This document shows, piece after piece, positions 10,501-17,755 of a DNA stretch of 58,125 bases. The first letter of the stretch is position 1, and every line of letters starts with the position of its first letter. The notes below the pieces were generated by a model. It did not search any database, was not told where the DNA came from, and worked only from the letters and a program-made list of their open reading frames with translations. The DNA comes from Bacteroidales bacterium KA00344. Lineage in GTDB: Bacteria; Bacteroidota; Bacteroidia; Bacteroidales; Bacteroidaceae. The stretch lies in the NCBI GenBank assembly GCA_001552765.1, contig KQ959442.1:1-58125 (forward strand), given 5' to 3'. The position numbers and the translations under genes were made by a program.

Positions 10501-10904
10501 TTAGCTATTACAAGGAGTTGCATCAGATACTTTTACTTCAAGCCATGCGACAGATTCCAAGATTCCGTCCGGATTCCGAAATGACAGATTATCTCTTTGC
10601 GATTTTAAAGAAGCTCAATAAAAATGTCAATCCTGTGCTCTCGGTCCATAACGACAGAGATTTCTATACAAAAATTGAGGTCAAGATGGGACAGTATCCT
10701 ATAAGCGAAGAGGATTGTAAGCAACTGTTTACCCCATATACAAAGGATTTGCAGTTCCTGATATGTCGACAGATTGTCAGAGAAATGGGTGAACAGACGA
10801 ATTTGCGGGCATGTGGTGTGATAGCCGGAAGACAGGACGACGGCTGTGCTCTGATCACTATCACCATGCCGAGCCGATGTGTGTCCAAAGGAATACAGAC
10901 TTGA
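7506..10904 (+). CDS. Large membrane lipoprotein with split histidine-kinase architecture
   Basis: An 1132-residue signalling protein, from memory similar to the Bacteroidales DUF5112/DUF5113 ATPases. The start is TTG: an in-frame stop lies two codons upstream (7500-7502), and the TTG gives a complete lipoprotein signal with lipobox ISAC and Cys22. Order: helical TPR-like periplasmic region (about 25-390), membrane span (401-420), coiled coil (about 435-545), then an ATP-binding HATPase domain with N-box NTIADNARKFTPEGG (598-612), DNGCGMG (631-637) and GGHGFGL (651-657). No histidine is visible in the coiled segment before it. Then come a second hydrophobic segment (about 700-719), a second TPR-like part, another span (840-862), and a coil with His972 in ALKHETMYYP. 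The final part has no recognisable ATP-binding boxes. A response regulator follows after 49 bases. I infer that it phosphorylates that regulator. Confidence 0.75.
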   Translation: MRTSKVIWIWIATIVTVVISACERHDTSRIDKLNELSYAQHYRNLDSTQYYAKESLLLADSCGVDGAESLNHLAFVSIAKMQYDQASVLLKEVHRRTNNQVELLIADIQMMRLCQRWSRNRDFYNYKESAERRLRRIVDEADDLSTHQKKRLFYAQSELSIVTSTYLYYVGLIQESAEALSRIDPNGTILQDMPQQLSYWYNIGAGGIVTGGSPEEIVQVEFDYLTRCYLMAREHGYPFWEAQAMQGMSEHLQETAFRDKLIYDNLPTMKYINKDQMPDSLLAGYLAQRAYDIFVEYGDVYQTAGANRTLAECFWQIKDYQSALACLHRALNANKAINQAPDLVASIREQLSLLYSAVDDKVNSDRNRNLYLDLQEETRQDRQLEARAEQLRKSSKQLNMMLTAVIVMIILVTVLLFVFDFLRRRSEARFSLDTLLEPLKQWRKGNEELIEKHHEEYEKVQEQTNVVNLHLRQNKRKNAEQRAKVQLANDVMPLINRVVNEVTRLQTRHDSDEMKQKRYQYIAELTDTINDYNNVLTQWIQMRQGEVSLKIESFPLQMLFDIVSRGSMNYKLKGVCLEVEPTACVVKADKTLTLFMINTIADNARKFTPEGGMVKIGASEHDDYVEISVRDNGCGMGKEQLEHIFDRTYTGGHGFGLKNCKGIIEKYKKISRVFRVCSINAESELGKGTHLFFRLPKGIVRLVVMALMATCASLLSPCMAAQLFASYDAGTDFSQRAPLKRNAASKASHYADSAYFSNINGTYQTTLRYADSCHKYLNPSDTAILMDISNETAVAALALHQWDVYEKNNKIYTRLFREASADKSLPDYVRAMQKSETNKNVAIVLLVLLLAVIFPAYYFLYYRYRLDYQFCIDRINSMNKLLLRNMSDEEKLEGIERLGDFHNFNLSSEKQESLQVIVNQIRSALQTSINNASAQETSIELATDELRRLQMDNDQLHVSNSVLDNCLSALKHETMYYPSRIRQLVNETDVNLDGIAELVSYYKELHQILLLQAMRQIPRFRPDSEMTDYLFAILKKLNKNVNPVLSVHNDRDFYTKIEVKMGQYPISEEDCKQLFTPYTKDLQFLICRQIVREMGEQTNLRACGVIAGRQDDGCALITITMPSRCVSKGIQT

Positions 10905-10953
10905 AAAGCGTCGGTGCGTAGAAAGAAAATATGAAAATTAAATCATTATAGAC

Positions 10954-11679
10954 ATGAAAGATTTTAACATTATAATCGTTGAAGATGTACCTTTGGAACT
11001 GAAGGGTACGATAGGCATTATCGAAAGCGATATTCCCGAAGCCCACATCATTGGTACGGCTGACAGCGAACAGAGTTACATTAAACTTCTGAAGGAACAG
11101 TTGCCTGATCTTGTTTTGTTGGATTTGGGGCTGGGCGGCTCTACGACAGTCGGCGTAGAAATATGCCGATACACCAAGGAGGCATATCCTGAGATTAAGG
11201 TTTTGATTTTCACGGGAGAGATTCTCAATGAGAAACTTTGGGGCGACGCGCTGGACGCAGGCTGCGATGGGATTATACTGAAGACCGGAGAACTGCTGAC
11301 GCGCGGCGACGTGTCAAGTGTGATGGAAGGGAAAAGAATGGTGTTTAACCAACCCATACTCAAGAAAATCGTTGAACGATTCAAACACAGCGTGAATAAA
11401 GACCTGATGCGACAGGAGGCACTCATCGACTATGAGATTGACGAATACGACGAACGATTCTTGAGACATCTGGCCTTGGGATATACCAAAGAGCAAATCA
11501 CCAACCTGAGAGGTATGCCTTTTGGGGTCAAAAGTTTGGAAAAAAGACAGAACGAGCTTATTCAAAAGCTGTTTCAAGAGGGACGGGGAAGTGTCGGCGT
11601 CAATGCAACACGACTTGTGGTGCGAGCCCTTGAGTTGCGCATACTCGACTTGGATAATCTCGTGCCGGATGAAGAATGA
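10954..11679 (+). CDS. Response regulator with C-terminal helix-turn-helix
   Basis: A two-component regulator of 241 residues. The receiver domain (1-130) has the acidic pair Glu10-Asp11, the phospho-acceptor Asp57 in VLLDLGLGG, Thr87 in IFTGE and Lys110 in GIILK. The C-terminal part (about 165-225) resembles a LuxR/NarL-type helix-turn-helix (ALGYTKEQITNLRGMP), although its second half is divergent, so DNA binding is likely rather than certain. It directly follows the kinase-like gene and should be its partner. Confidence 0.85.
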   Translation: MKDFNIIIVEDVPLELKGTIGIIESDIPEAHIIGTADSEQSYIKLLKEQLPDLVLLDLGLGGSTTVGVEICRYTKEAYPEIKVLIFTGEILNEKLWGDALDAGCDGIILKTGELLTRGDVSSVMEGKRMVFNQPILKKIVERFKHSVNKDLMRQEALIDYEIDEYDERFLRHLALGYTKEQITNLRGMPFGVKSLEKRQNELIQKLFQEGRGSVGVNATRLVVRALELRILDLDNLVPDEE

Positions 11680-11756
11680 GCCGGAAGCTTGTCTCTTAAA
11701 GTCAGACGCTATAGTCGGCAATCTTATATATAATAGGTGATTTTACCGTGATTTAT

Positions 11757-12404
11757 ATGTCTAAAACAGCACACTGCAGGGGTAAAATGCTGCGTACATT
11801 GATTTATTGGATAACCTTACTGTTTGCGTTTGCACAAATAGGGTTAATCCTCGCGTCATGGCTGCTCACGGCTGCGATGCCCACCGCTGCTTTCCACTCT
11901 CTGTTAAGCGGTGGGGGAATGAGATGGTTTTTTGGCAATTTCGCTGCAAACCTGGCAGATCCAATATTAATTTATATCATTGTGCTGGTCATAGCATGGG
12001 GAAGCATCAGGGCAAGCGGATTGTGTGAAGCGGTAAAATCTCTTATAGGCTTGCATCGCCCACCGCTCACGTCGCAGCAGAAATTTGCATTGAAGGGAGC
12101 TGTTTTGTTACTCTTTATTGAACTGATGGTGGTGTTTTTGCTGACATTCTTACCCCATGCCATATTGCTGAGCATTACGGGAGAACTGTTTCCAAGCAGC
12201 TTCTCGGCAGGCTTGATTCCCATCTTGGCTTTTATGGGCACGTCGGTAGCTATATGCTATAGCCTTCTTAGCAGAAACCTGCAGAGTGTTTACGAGGTAG
12301 GACAAGCCATGTGTTCTGCAAGTTCATGGTTGATGCCCTTGTTGCTCCTCTACGTGTTTGCCTCAGTTTTTTATCATTCGTTTGGTTATGTTTTTGGCGT
12401 ATAG
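11757..12404 (+). CDS. Integral membrane protein of unknown function
   Basis: A 215-residue protein with about five hydrophobic segments, for example ILIYIIVLVIAWGSI and LLLFIELMVVFLLTFLP, and no soluble domain. I do not recognise the family with certainty. The frame could start at GTG 11748, but ATG 11757 (MSKTAHCRG) is a better start, and ATG 11787 (MLRTLIYW) is also possible. It follows the response regulator by 77 bases on the same strand, so it may be a target or a third component of that system (inference). Next downstream is 700 bases of noncoding DNA. Confidence 0.65.
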   Translation: MSKTAHCRGKMLRTLIYWITLLFAFAQIGLILASWLLTAAMPTAAFHSLLSGGGMRWFFGNFAANLADPILIYIIVLVIAWGSIRASGLCEAVKSLIGLHRPPLTSQQKFALKGAVLLLFIELMVVFLLTFLPHAILLSITGELFPSSFSAGLIPILAFMGTSVAICYSLLSRNLQSVYEVGQAMCSASSWLMPLLLLYVFASVFYHSFGYVFGV

Positions 12405-12515
12405 CCCCTGTTATCGAAACGACTTGATAATCTGTAATCCCCGAATCACGCAATTTTTGTGTCTTTCGGTCGTGCCGACTTAGCTTCGTTTCCATCGTTC
12501 TTGGTGTAAGATTAA

Positions 12516-12872
12516 ATTACCAAATTTCAGTGATTATTTTCGGAGCATTCAGCGCGAAAAGGGCTATGTTTTGTTCGTCAAAATGACTCGATGCGACACG
12601 AAAATTGCAAGCCTGCTGCGTTTGAGGCCTATTCGTCGTGCGTTTAAGGCTTAGTGGCGACGCGTTTAAGGCTCTTTCGCATGACGGTTAAAGCCTTCTC
12701 GTAGAGCCGTTTGATATGTAATCACGAGCAACGAAATCAAGAACATAATAGCATATTTTCGGAAATAGCTGATTATCAGCAAAGTATGATATTCTCCATT
12801 TTCGCGAAATTCGGACGCAAGACAAAGTTGTTTCAGAATAAGCGAATTATAAGAGGGTGTTTGTAAATATTG
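12516..12872 (-). repeat. Dispersed intergenic repeat, copy B (inverted)
   Basis: Full-length copy on the opposite strand to A, C and E. Its left edge (12516-12572) is the reverse complement of the conserved end block (reads AAAACATAGCCCTTTTCGCG on the minus strand). The middle (about 12600-12710) has four tandem units such as GCGTTTAAGGCTTAGTGGCGA. The right end matches the start of copy C: on the minus strand TTTACAAACACCCTC and then CGTCCGAATTTCGCG. The element has no conserved frame. Confidence 0.75.
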
Positions 12873-12894
12873 TTTCACTGTTGCGAAGGCTTCT

Positions 12895-13020
12895 TTAGGG
12901 GTGCGGAGATAGGGTGAAAGGAGCTTTCCACAAGCCGTTAAATTTTCGCAGAATGTGTTGTTCCAGCCAATGTAGATGACCCAATGTGAGCTTAGCCATG
13001 TCGTTGCCGTAGTATGACAT
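12895..13020 (-). other. Possible 41-residue ORF or gene remnant
   Basis: Between repeat B and the nupG promoter the minus strand has one protein-like short frame. It opens MSYYGNDMAKLTLGHLHW and ends in LSPHP before a stop. The composition (Trp, Tyr, His) looks like protein rather than random AT-rich DNA, but I do not recognise it and no start signal is clear. It may be the remains of a longer gene. The rest of 12405-13131 outside repeat B shows nothing I can name. Confidence 0.25.
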
Positions 13021-13099
13021 TTTGAAGATGGTTACATTTCTTCATGTTCAATGATGCTACATATTTATGGATAATTTTATGTTTATTCAAGAAAAGTAT

Positions 13100-13107
13100 T
13101 ATCTTTG
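13100..13107 (+). promoter_or_regulatory. -7 motif for the nupG-like operon
   Basis: TATCTTTG fits TAnnTTTG and lies 24 bases before the ATG at 13132. A weak TTTA at 13082-13085 could serve as the -33 box. Confidence 0.55.
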
Positions 13108-13131
13108 CAGCATGATTAAATATTAACTGAA

Positions 13132-14463
13132 ATGAGCTTGAAAGAACGTTTAGCGTTGATGAATTTTTTGGAGTTTGCGGTGTGGGGTGCTTACCTCACG
13201 TGTATGGGTAACTATCTTGGAGCGGCCGGTTTAGGCCCGCAGATTCCTTGGTTTTACGCTATTCAGGGTATAGTGTCTATTTTTATGCCTACCCTTGTTG
13301 GCATTATTGTTGATAAATTTATCCAGCCACAGCGCATGCTTGGCATCTGCCATTTGCTGGCCGGCATCTTTATGATGTTGTGTTGTTATATGGGCTTTCA
13401 AACGGGCTTGGGCAACGAGATACAAAACAAGGCGTTGTTTATTACGCTCTATACGTTGAGCGTTGCTTTCTATATGCCGACCATTGCCCTTGCAAACACC
13501 ACGGCATTCATGCTTTTGAAAAAGCATAACTATGATACCGTAAAAGACTTTCCTCCCATTCGTGTGTTTGGAACGGTGGGTTTCATTCTGACGATGTGGT
13601 TTGTCAACAGTGCGGTATGGGATGGTGGCTCCTTCACGTTCACTTTTGCGGAAAACGCTCGTAAGTTCCAGTACACCTACATGCAGTTTTTTGTTTCGGG
13701 TGTCCTCAGTTTTGTGCTGTTCCTCTATAGTTTCACCTTGCCGGCGTGTGGTCATGAGCAGAAACAGAAGAGCCGGTCGCTGGCCGAGGCTTTTGGACTT
13801 GATGCCTTTAAGCTGTTCAAGCAGAAGCGCATGGCGATATTCCTGATATTCTCGGCCTTGCTGGGAATGTCTCTGCAGGTGACCAATAGTTTTGCCGGTC
13901 CGTTTATCACCAGTTTCAAGGGAAGCACCGATCCCATTGTCGCCGGCTCGTTTGCAGCCAACAATGCAACACTTCTCACCTCGATTTCTCAGGTGAGTGA
14001 GGCGCTTTGTATACTTCTCATACCTTTCTTCCTCAAACGATACGGCATCAAGGGCGTGACGCTTATGGCGATGCTTGCATGGGTATTCCGATTTGGCTTT
14101 TTCGGTTTGGGCGGCCCTACGATGCCGGGCGTGCTGCTGTTTATCTTTTCCTGTATTATATATGGTGTGGCATTCGACTTCTTCAATGTGGCCGGTGGCA
14201 TCTTCGTAGACTCCGAGTGCGACCCCTCCATGAAGGCTTCTGCACAAGGTTTATTCATGCTGATGACCAATGGAATAGGGGCAACGGTGGGCACGCTGGC
14301 TGCCGGTGCTGTGGTGAATCACTTCTGTTCGTGGGGCGAAGACGGCTATCTCACGGGGGAATGGACAACTTGCTGGCTTATTTTCGCATCGTTTGCATTG
14401 GTCGTTGGCATAGCTTTTGCTTTGTTCTTCCACGATAAGAAACAAAACCCCGCAGTTGAATGA
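13132..14463 (+). CDS. nupG: Nucleoside:H+ symporter, NupG-type MFS transporter
   Basis: An inner-membrane transporter of 443 residues with 12 predicted spans, probably importing nucleosides with protons. The N-terminus (LMNFLEFAVWGAYLTCMGNY) and the GFQTGLGN/YMPTIAL region match the nucleoside:H+ symporter family, which in Bacteroidota is often annotated as NupG. A long central loop (about 205-225, HEQKQKSRSLAEAFGLD) separates the two six-helix halves. It heads a chain of genes that overlap by one to four bases, the next starting inside its stop (ATGA at 14460-14463). Substrate specificity cannot be read from the sequence. Confidence 0.85.
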   Translation: MSLKERLALMNFLEFAVWGAYLTCMGNYLGAAGLGPQIPWFYAIQGIVSIFMPTLVGIIVDKFIQPQRMLGICHLLAGIFMMLCCYMGFQTGLGNEIQNKALFITLYTLSVAFYMPTIALANTTAFMLLKKHNYDTVKDFPPIRVFGTVGFILTMWFVNSAVWDGGSFTFTFAENARKFQYTYMQFFVSGVLSFVLFLYSFTLPACGHEQKQKSRSLAEAFGLDAFKLFKQKRMAIFLIFSALLGMSLQVTNSFAGPFITSFKGSTDPIVAGSFAANNATLLTSISQVSEALCILLIPFFLKRYGIKGVTLMAMLAWVFRFGFFGLGGPTMPGVLLFIFSCIIYGVAFDFFNVAGGIFVDSECDPSMKASAQGLFMLMTNGIGATVGTLAAGAVVNHFCSWGEDGYLTGEWTTCWLIFASFALVVGIAFALFFHDKKQNPAVE

Positions 14464-15059
14464 TACCCAGAGTAAGATTAATATTTAAAAGTGTTTCAGA
14501 AATAGTCGATACGGAAGACATTGGCCTGCTTGTGCTTACAGACAGCGCTGAGCAGCGGCAGGTGGCTGTACCGTGCGACAGTCATACGCTCAACGAGTTC
14601 AGGATGCGTATGGACCGCAGCCCCGACGTAGGCAAATTGCTGCCTGAGGTGTTGTGGAACGTGTTGCAATGGCAAACCGACCTGCGTCTTGAGGTGCATA
14701 TAGACTTGTTGCGCGAGGGCAAATATCAGGCCGTGTTGAGCAATGAGGAAACGCTGGATATGGTGCCCATTAGTGCTGCCGACGGCATCTTGCTGTCGTA
14801 TGTCACGCGTGGGGATATTCCCATCATGATGGACGAAGCGCTGTTTATGCGTCAAAGCACGCATTATGACAGTGGTGCCATAGGGGTGTCTATGCCGGTC
14901 AATACCATCAGTGACGAAATGTTGCAGAATGCGATGGACAGGGCCATTAGGAACGAAAACTATGAAATCGCTTCTCATCTGCGTGATGAAATCAATCGGC
15001 GCAAGAAGACTTCATCTGCCGAAAAGGACGGCAGCAAGTCTGAGGAAGAAAAGCAATGA
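14460..15059 (+). CDS. BFN/DUF151 domain protein with UVR motif
   Basis: A 199-residue protein with two parts: a bifunctional-nuclease (DUF151) domain over about 5-140, containing RQVAVPCDSHTLNEF and PISAADGILL, and a UvrB/UvrC (UVR) motif at about 149-184 (MDRAIRNENYEIASHLRDEI). The tail is charged and disordered. Bacteroidota and plant relatives are described as nucleases or regulators, but the biochemical role here is not shown by the sequence. It is translationally coupled to nupG on one side and to rsmE on the other, with four-base ATGA overlaps at both ends. Confidence 0.85.
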   Translation: MIPRVRLIFKSVSEIVDTEDIGLLVLTDSAEQRQVAVPCDSHTLNEFRMRMDRSPDVGKLLPEVLWNVLQWQTDLRLEVHIDLLREGKYQAVLSNEETLDMVPISAADGILLSYVTRGDIPIMMDEALFMRQSTHYDSGAIGVSMPVNTISDEMLQNAMDRAIRNENYEIASHLRDEINRRKKTSSAEKDGSKSEEEKQ

Positions 15060-15778
15060 AAGAGGTTAGATATTTCTATGTGCCTCATGCTCGGCAGGAA
15101 ACGGAGCTGCCCGCTGACGAAGCCCGGCACGCCCTGCGTGTGTTGCGGTTGCAGGGTGGTGACGACATCTATCTGATGGATGGCGAAGGTGCATTTTATC
15201 GTGCCAAGGTGACATTGGCAGCAGGGAAGCACTGCGGATACAACATAGAAGAAACGCTGCCACAGCAGAAAACATGGAACGGCCGAATTCATCTGGCCAT
15301 TGCACCCACAAAGATGATTGACCGCATTGAGTGGATGCTCGAAAAGGCCACAGAGGTAGGCTTCGACGAGGCCACGATGCTGCACAGCCGCTTTTCTGAG
15401 CGTAAACACGTGCGTATGGATCGCCTTGATAAAATTGTGGTTGCGGCCATGAAACAGAGTCGTAAAGCCTGGAAACCCGTGCTGAACGATCTCACAAAGT
15501 TCAAGGATTTTGTTGAGACTCCCCGCGAGGGTAGGAAGTTTATTTGCCACTGTTACAACGAAATAGAGAAGATCGACCTTTATACCGAGTTGCAGGGAAT
15601 GCCCGGCGACGAGACTGTAACCGTTTTGGTTGGACCCGAAGGCGATTTTTCCATCGACGAAGTGCGGTTGGCCATGGCAAACGGGTACGAGAGTGCAACG
15701 CTCGGCAGTAGCCGACTGCGCACCGAAACGGCCGGCCTCATGGCGGTGACGATGGCTCATTTATCAAAAAGAAAGTAA
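15056..15778 (+). CDS. rsmE: 16S rRNA m3U1498 methyltransferase
   Basis: Methylates N3 of U1498 in 16S rRNA using S-adenosylmethionine. It is 240 residues long, the normal size for this SPOUT-fold family. An N-terminal PUA-like domain (HALRVLRLQGGDDIYLMDGEG) is followed by the knotted domain with VGPEGDFSIDEV and the C-terminal knot motif LGSSRLRTETAG. Its ATG overlaps the stop of the BFN gene, and the stop TAA shares one base with the next ATG. Confidence 0.95.
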   Translation: MKEVRYFYVPHARQETELPADEARHALRVLRLQGGDDIYLMDGEGAFYRAKVTLAAGKHCGYNIEETLPQQKTWNGRIHLAIAPTKMIDRIEWMLEKATEVGFDEATMLHSRFSERKHVRMDRLDKIVVAAMKQSRKAWKPVLNDLTKFKDFVETPREGRKFICHCYNEIEKIDLYTELQGMPGDETVTVLVGPEGDFSIDEVRLAMANGYESATLGSSRLRTETAGLMAVTMAHLSKRK

Positions 15779-17106
15779 TGAAAAAGATTGTATATGGTAT
15801 GATGGCACTGCTCATGGTGGTGCTGTCTTCGTGTTCCAAAACCGATTATCTGAATGCAGTGCCTGCCGAAAGCAAGCTGATTATGGGCATCAATCCCGCC
15901 AAACTAAGCGGGACGGGTAATCAGTTGTTGCTCAAAACGTTGCTCCATGTGTCCAACCTGAACAATACCGGACTTGATTTGTCATCCAATATCTACTTCT
16001 TTGAAGATGCGCAGGGCAATCTGGGGCTTTGTGCCAAGGTTTCCAACCGTGACAAATTGGGTGAGACTTTGAAGAAAGCCGGGCAGAAATTACCATCTAA
16101 AAATGGATTCGACTTTATGGCGTTGCCCAATAATTGGGTTGCGGGATGGTCGGACAAGGCCGCCCTACTCATGGGCCCTGTCTTGCCCGAAGCACGTGGA
16201 GAGATGGCAGGCACGATGGCCAAATACCTGTCAGCCGACGAGGAAGATGGTATTGTGAGTACGCCTATGTATGCCAAACTCGACTCCATCAACGCACCGA
16301 TGTCGCTTGTCTGTGAGGCCGAAGCCCTGCCGGAGCAGTTTGTCGCTCCCTTTACACTCGGTGCGCCAAAGAATGCCGATGCGTCGCAAATCATGATTGC
16401 GGCAGAGATGAAAATAGAATCTGGATGCCTGTTGGTGAGCGGCGAGACGTTCTCCTTTAAGCAGCAGATCAATAAGGAGTTGCAAAAGGCAGCCGATATC
16501 TATCGTCCAATCAAGGGCAGGTATGCCGCAACGATGGACGAGACGGATGCCGTGGGCTTGTTTCTCAATGTAGACGGCAGCCGATTTATAGAATTGATGC
16601 GTCAAAACAGTGGTTTAAGGACCATGTTGGCCGGTATCAATACGGCGATCGATATGGACAATATCATCAAGAGCATTGATGGAGACATGGCACTAATCAC
16701 GCCGAAACTGGGCACGGATCATTTTCAGATGATGATGGCTGCCAAGCTGAAGCATGCTGATTGGCTTGCCGATGTTGACTATTGGAAGCAGAGTGTGCCG
16801 GCAGGCGGACACATCGGAGACTGGGGACGCGATTGCTATTATTATTCGGGTGACAACACCACGTATTTCTTTGGAGTGACCGATGATTGGCAATACATGA
16901 GCGGCGGCAGCAAGGAAGCAGCGCTGAGAAGCATCAGGCCTGCTGTCAAGCCGATAGGAAAATACCTGCAAGACAAAATAAAAGGTGAAAAGTTGGTGAT
17001 GGTTGTCAATTTTTCGGCCCTGCAGGGAAGTAAGGCCGAGACACTGACGTCGCTGTTGAGGCCCATGTTTGGCGACCTCGACGCCATTGTTTATACATTG
17101 AAGTAA
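15778..17106 (+). CDS. DUF4836-type lipoprotein
   Basis: A 442-residue secreted lipoprotein: the signal MKKIVYGMMALLMVVLSSC ends in lipobox LSSC with Cys19. The mature part resembles the DUF4836 proteins of Bacteroidales (YLNAVPAESKLIMGINPAKL at the start, repeated long beta/alpha segments). Function is not known. It is coupled to rsmE by a one-base overlap and followed four bases later by the ABC ATPase, so it may be a periplasmic partner of that transporter (inference only). Confidence 0.8.
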   Translation: MKKIVYGMMALLMVVLSSCSKTDYLNAVPAESKLIMGINPAKLSGTGNQLLLKTLLHVSNLNNTGLDLSSNIYFFEDAQGNLGLCAKVSNRDKLGETLKKAGQKLPSKNGFDFMALPNNWVAGWSDKAALLMGPVLPEARGEMAGTMAKYLSADEEDGIVSTPMYAKLDSINAPMSLVCEAEALPEQFVAPFTLGAPKNADASQIMIAAEMKIESGCLLVSGETFSFKQQINKELQKAADIYRPIKGRYAATMDETDAVGLFLNVDGSRFIELMRQNSGLRTMLAGINTAIDMDNIIKSIDGDMALITPKLGTDHFQMMMAAKLKHADWLADVDYWKQSVPAGGHIGDWGRDCYYYSGDNTTYFFGVTDDWQYMSGGSKEAALRSIRPAVKPIGKYLQDKIKGEKLVMVVNFSALQGSKAETLTSLLRPMFGDLDAIVYTLK

Positions 17107-17110
17107 GGTT

Positions 17111-17755
17111 ATGAATACAATTCGTCTGACTTCGGTGGTGCCGTCTGTGTTTGCCCAACACCCTGATCTGCACTCGGAAGTGTGGCAGCAGGATGTTTCT
17201 TTTGAGAAAGGGAAGCTCTACCTTGTTGAGGCCAATTCAGGGAAAGGAAAGAGTACTTTATGCAGCTATATATTGGGTTATAGGCACGATTACAGTGGGC
17301 AGGTGCTGTTTGACGACCGTGACACGCGTGACTTCAGGGTACACGACTGGGTGGAAACGCGTCGGAAGCACATCAGCACATTGTTTCAGGAACTGCGGTT
17401 GTTTCCCGAACTCACGGCAATGGAGAATGTGCAGATCAAGAATAAACTCACCAATTTTAAGACCGAAGCAGAAATCGGGCTGTGGTTTGAAATGCTGGGT
17501 ATTGAAGATAAACGCGATACCAAAATAGGCAAAATGTCGTTCGGACAGCAACAACGTGTTGCCATGATGCGGGCATTGGTGCAGCCATTCGATTTCATTT
17601 TGGCCGACGAGCCGATCTCTCACCTTGACGATGCCAACGCTAAAATCATGGCCGACATTCTCATAAGAGAAGCTCGGACACAGGGGGCGGGCGTCATCGT
17701 GACGAGCATTGGCAAGCATATCGAATTGGACTACGAAGAAACGTTCATGCTATGA
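17111..17755 (+). CDS. ABC transporter ATP-binding protein with altered motifs
   Basis: A 214-residue ABC ATPase of the LolD/MacB type, working with the permease that follows (ATGA overlap). Visible motifs are Walker A ANSGKGKST (41-49, Lys47), Q-loop Gln93, signature MSFGQQQR (142-149) and Walker B DFILADEP (161-168, Glu167). Two positions are unusual: the first glycine of Walker A is Ala41, and the usual switch histidine after Walker B is Ser199 (VIVTSIGKH). The key lysine and glutamate remain, so activity is possible. Its substrate may be a lipoprotein or another envelope molecule, judged from the permease type. Confidence 0.85.
   Translation: MNTIRLTSVVPSVFAQHPDLHSEVWQQDVSFEKGKLYLVEANSGKGKSTLCSYILGYRHDYSGQVLFDDRDTRDFRVHDWVETRRKHISTLFQELRLFPELTAMENVQIKNKLTNFKTEAEIGLWFEMLGIEDKRDTKIGKMSFGQQQRVAMMRALVQPFDFILADEPISHLDDANAKIMADILIREARTQGAGVIVTSIGKHIELDYEETFML

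Noticed and set aside
12600..12710. CRISPR array
   Set aside because: The units are about 23 bases, imperfect and directly adjacent, with no spacers and no cas genes.
13231..14247. 338-codon frame antisense to the nupG-like gene
   Set aside because: It is an antisense shadow: composition is His/Arg/Lys/Gln-rich without domains, while the opposite frame is a clear transporter.
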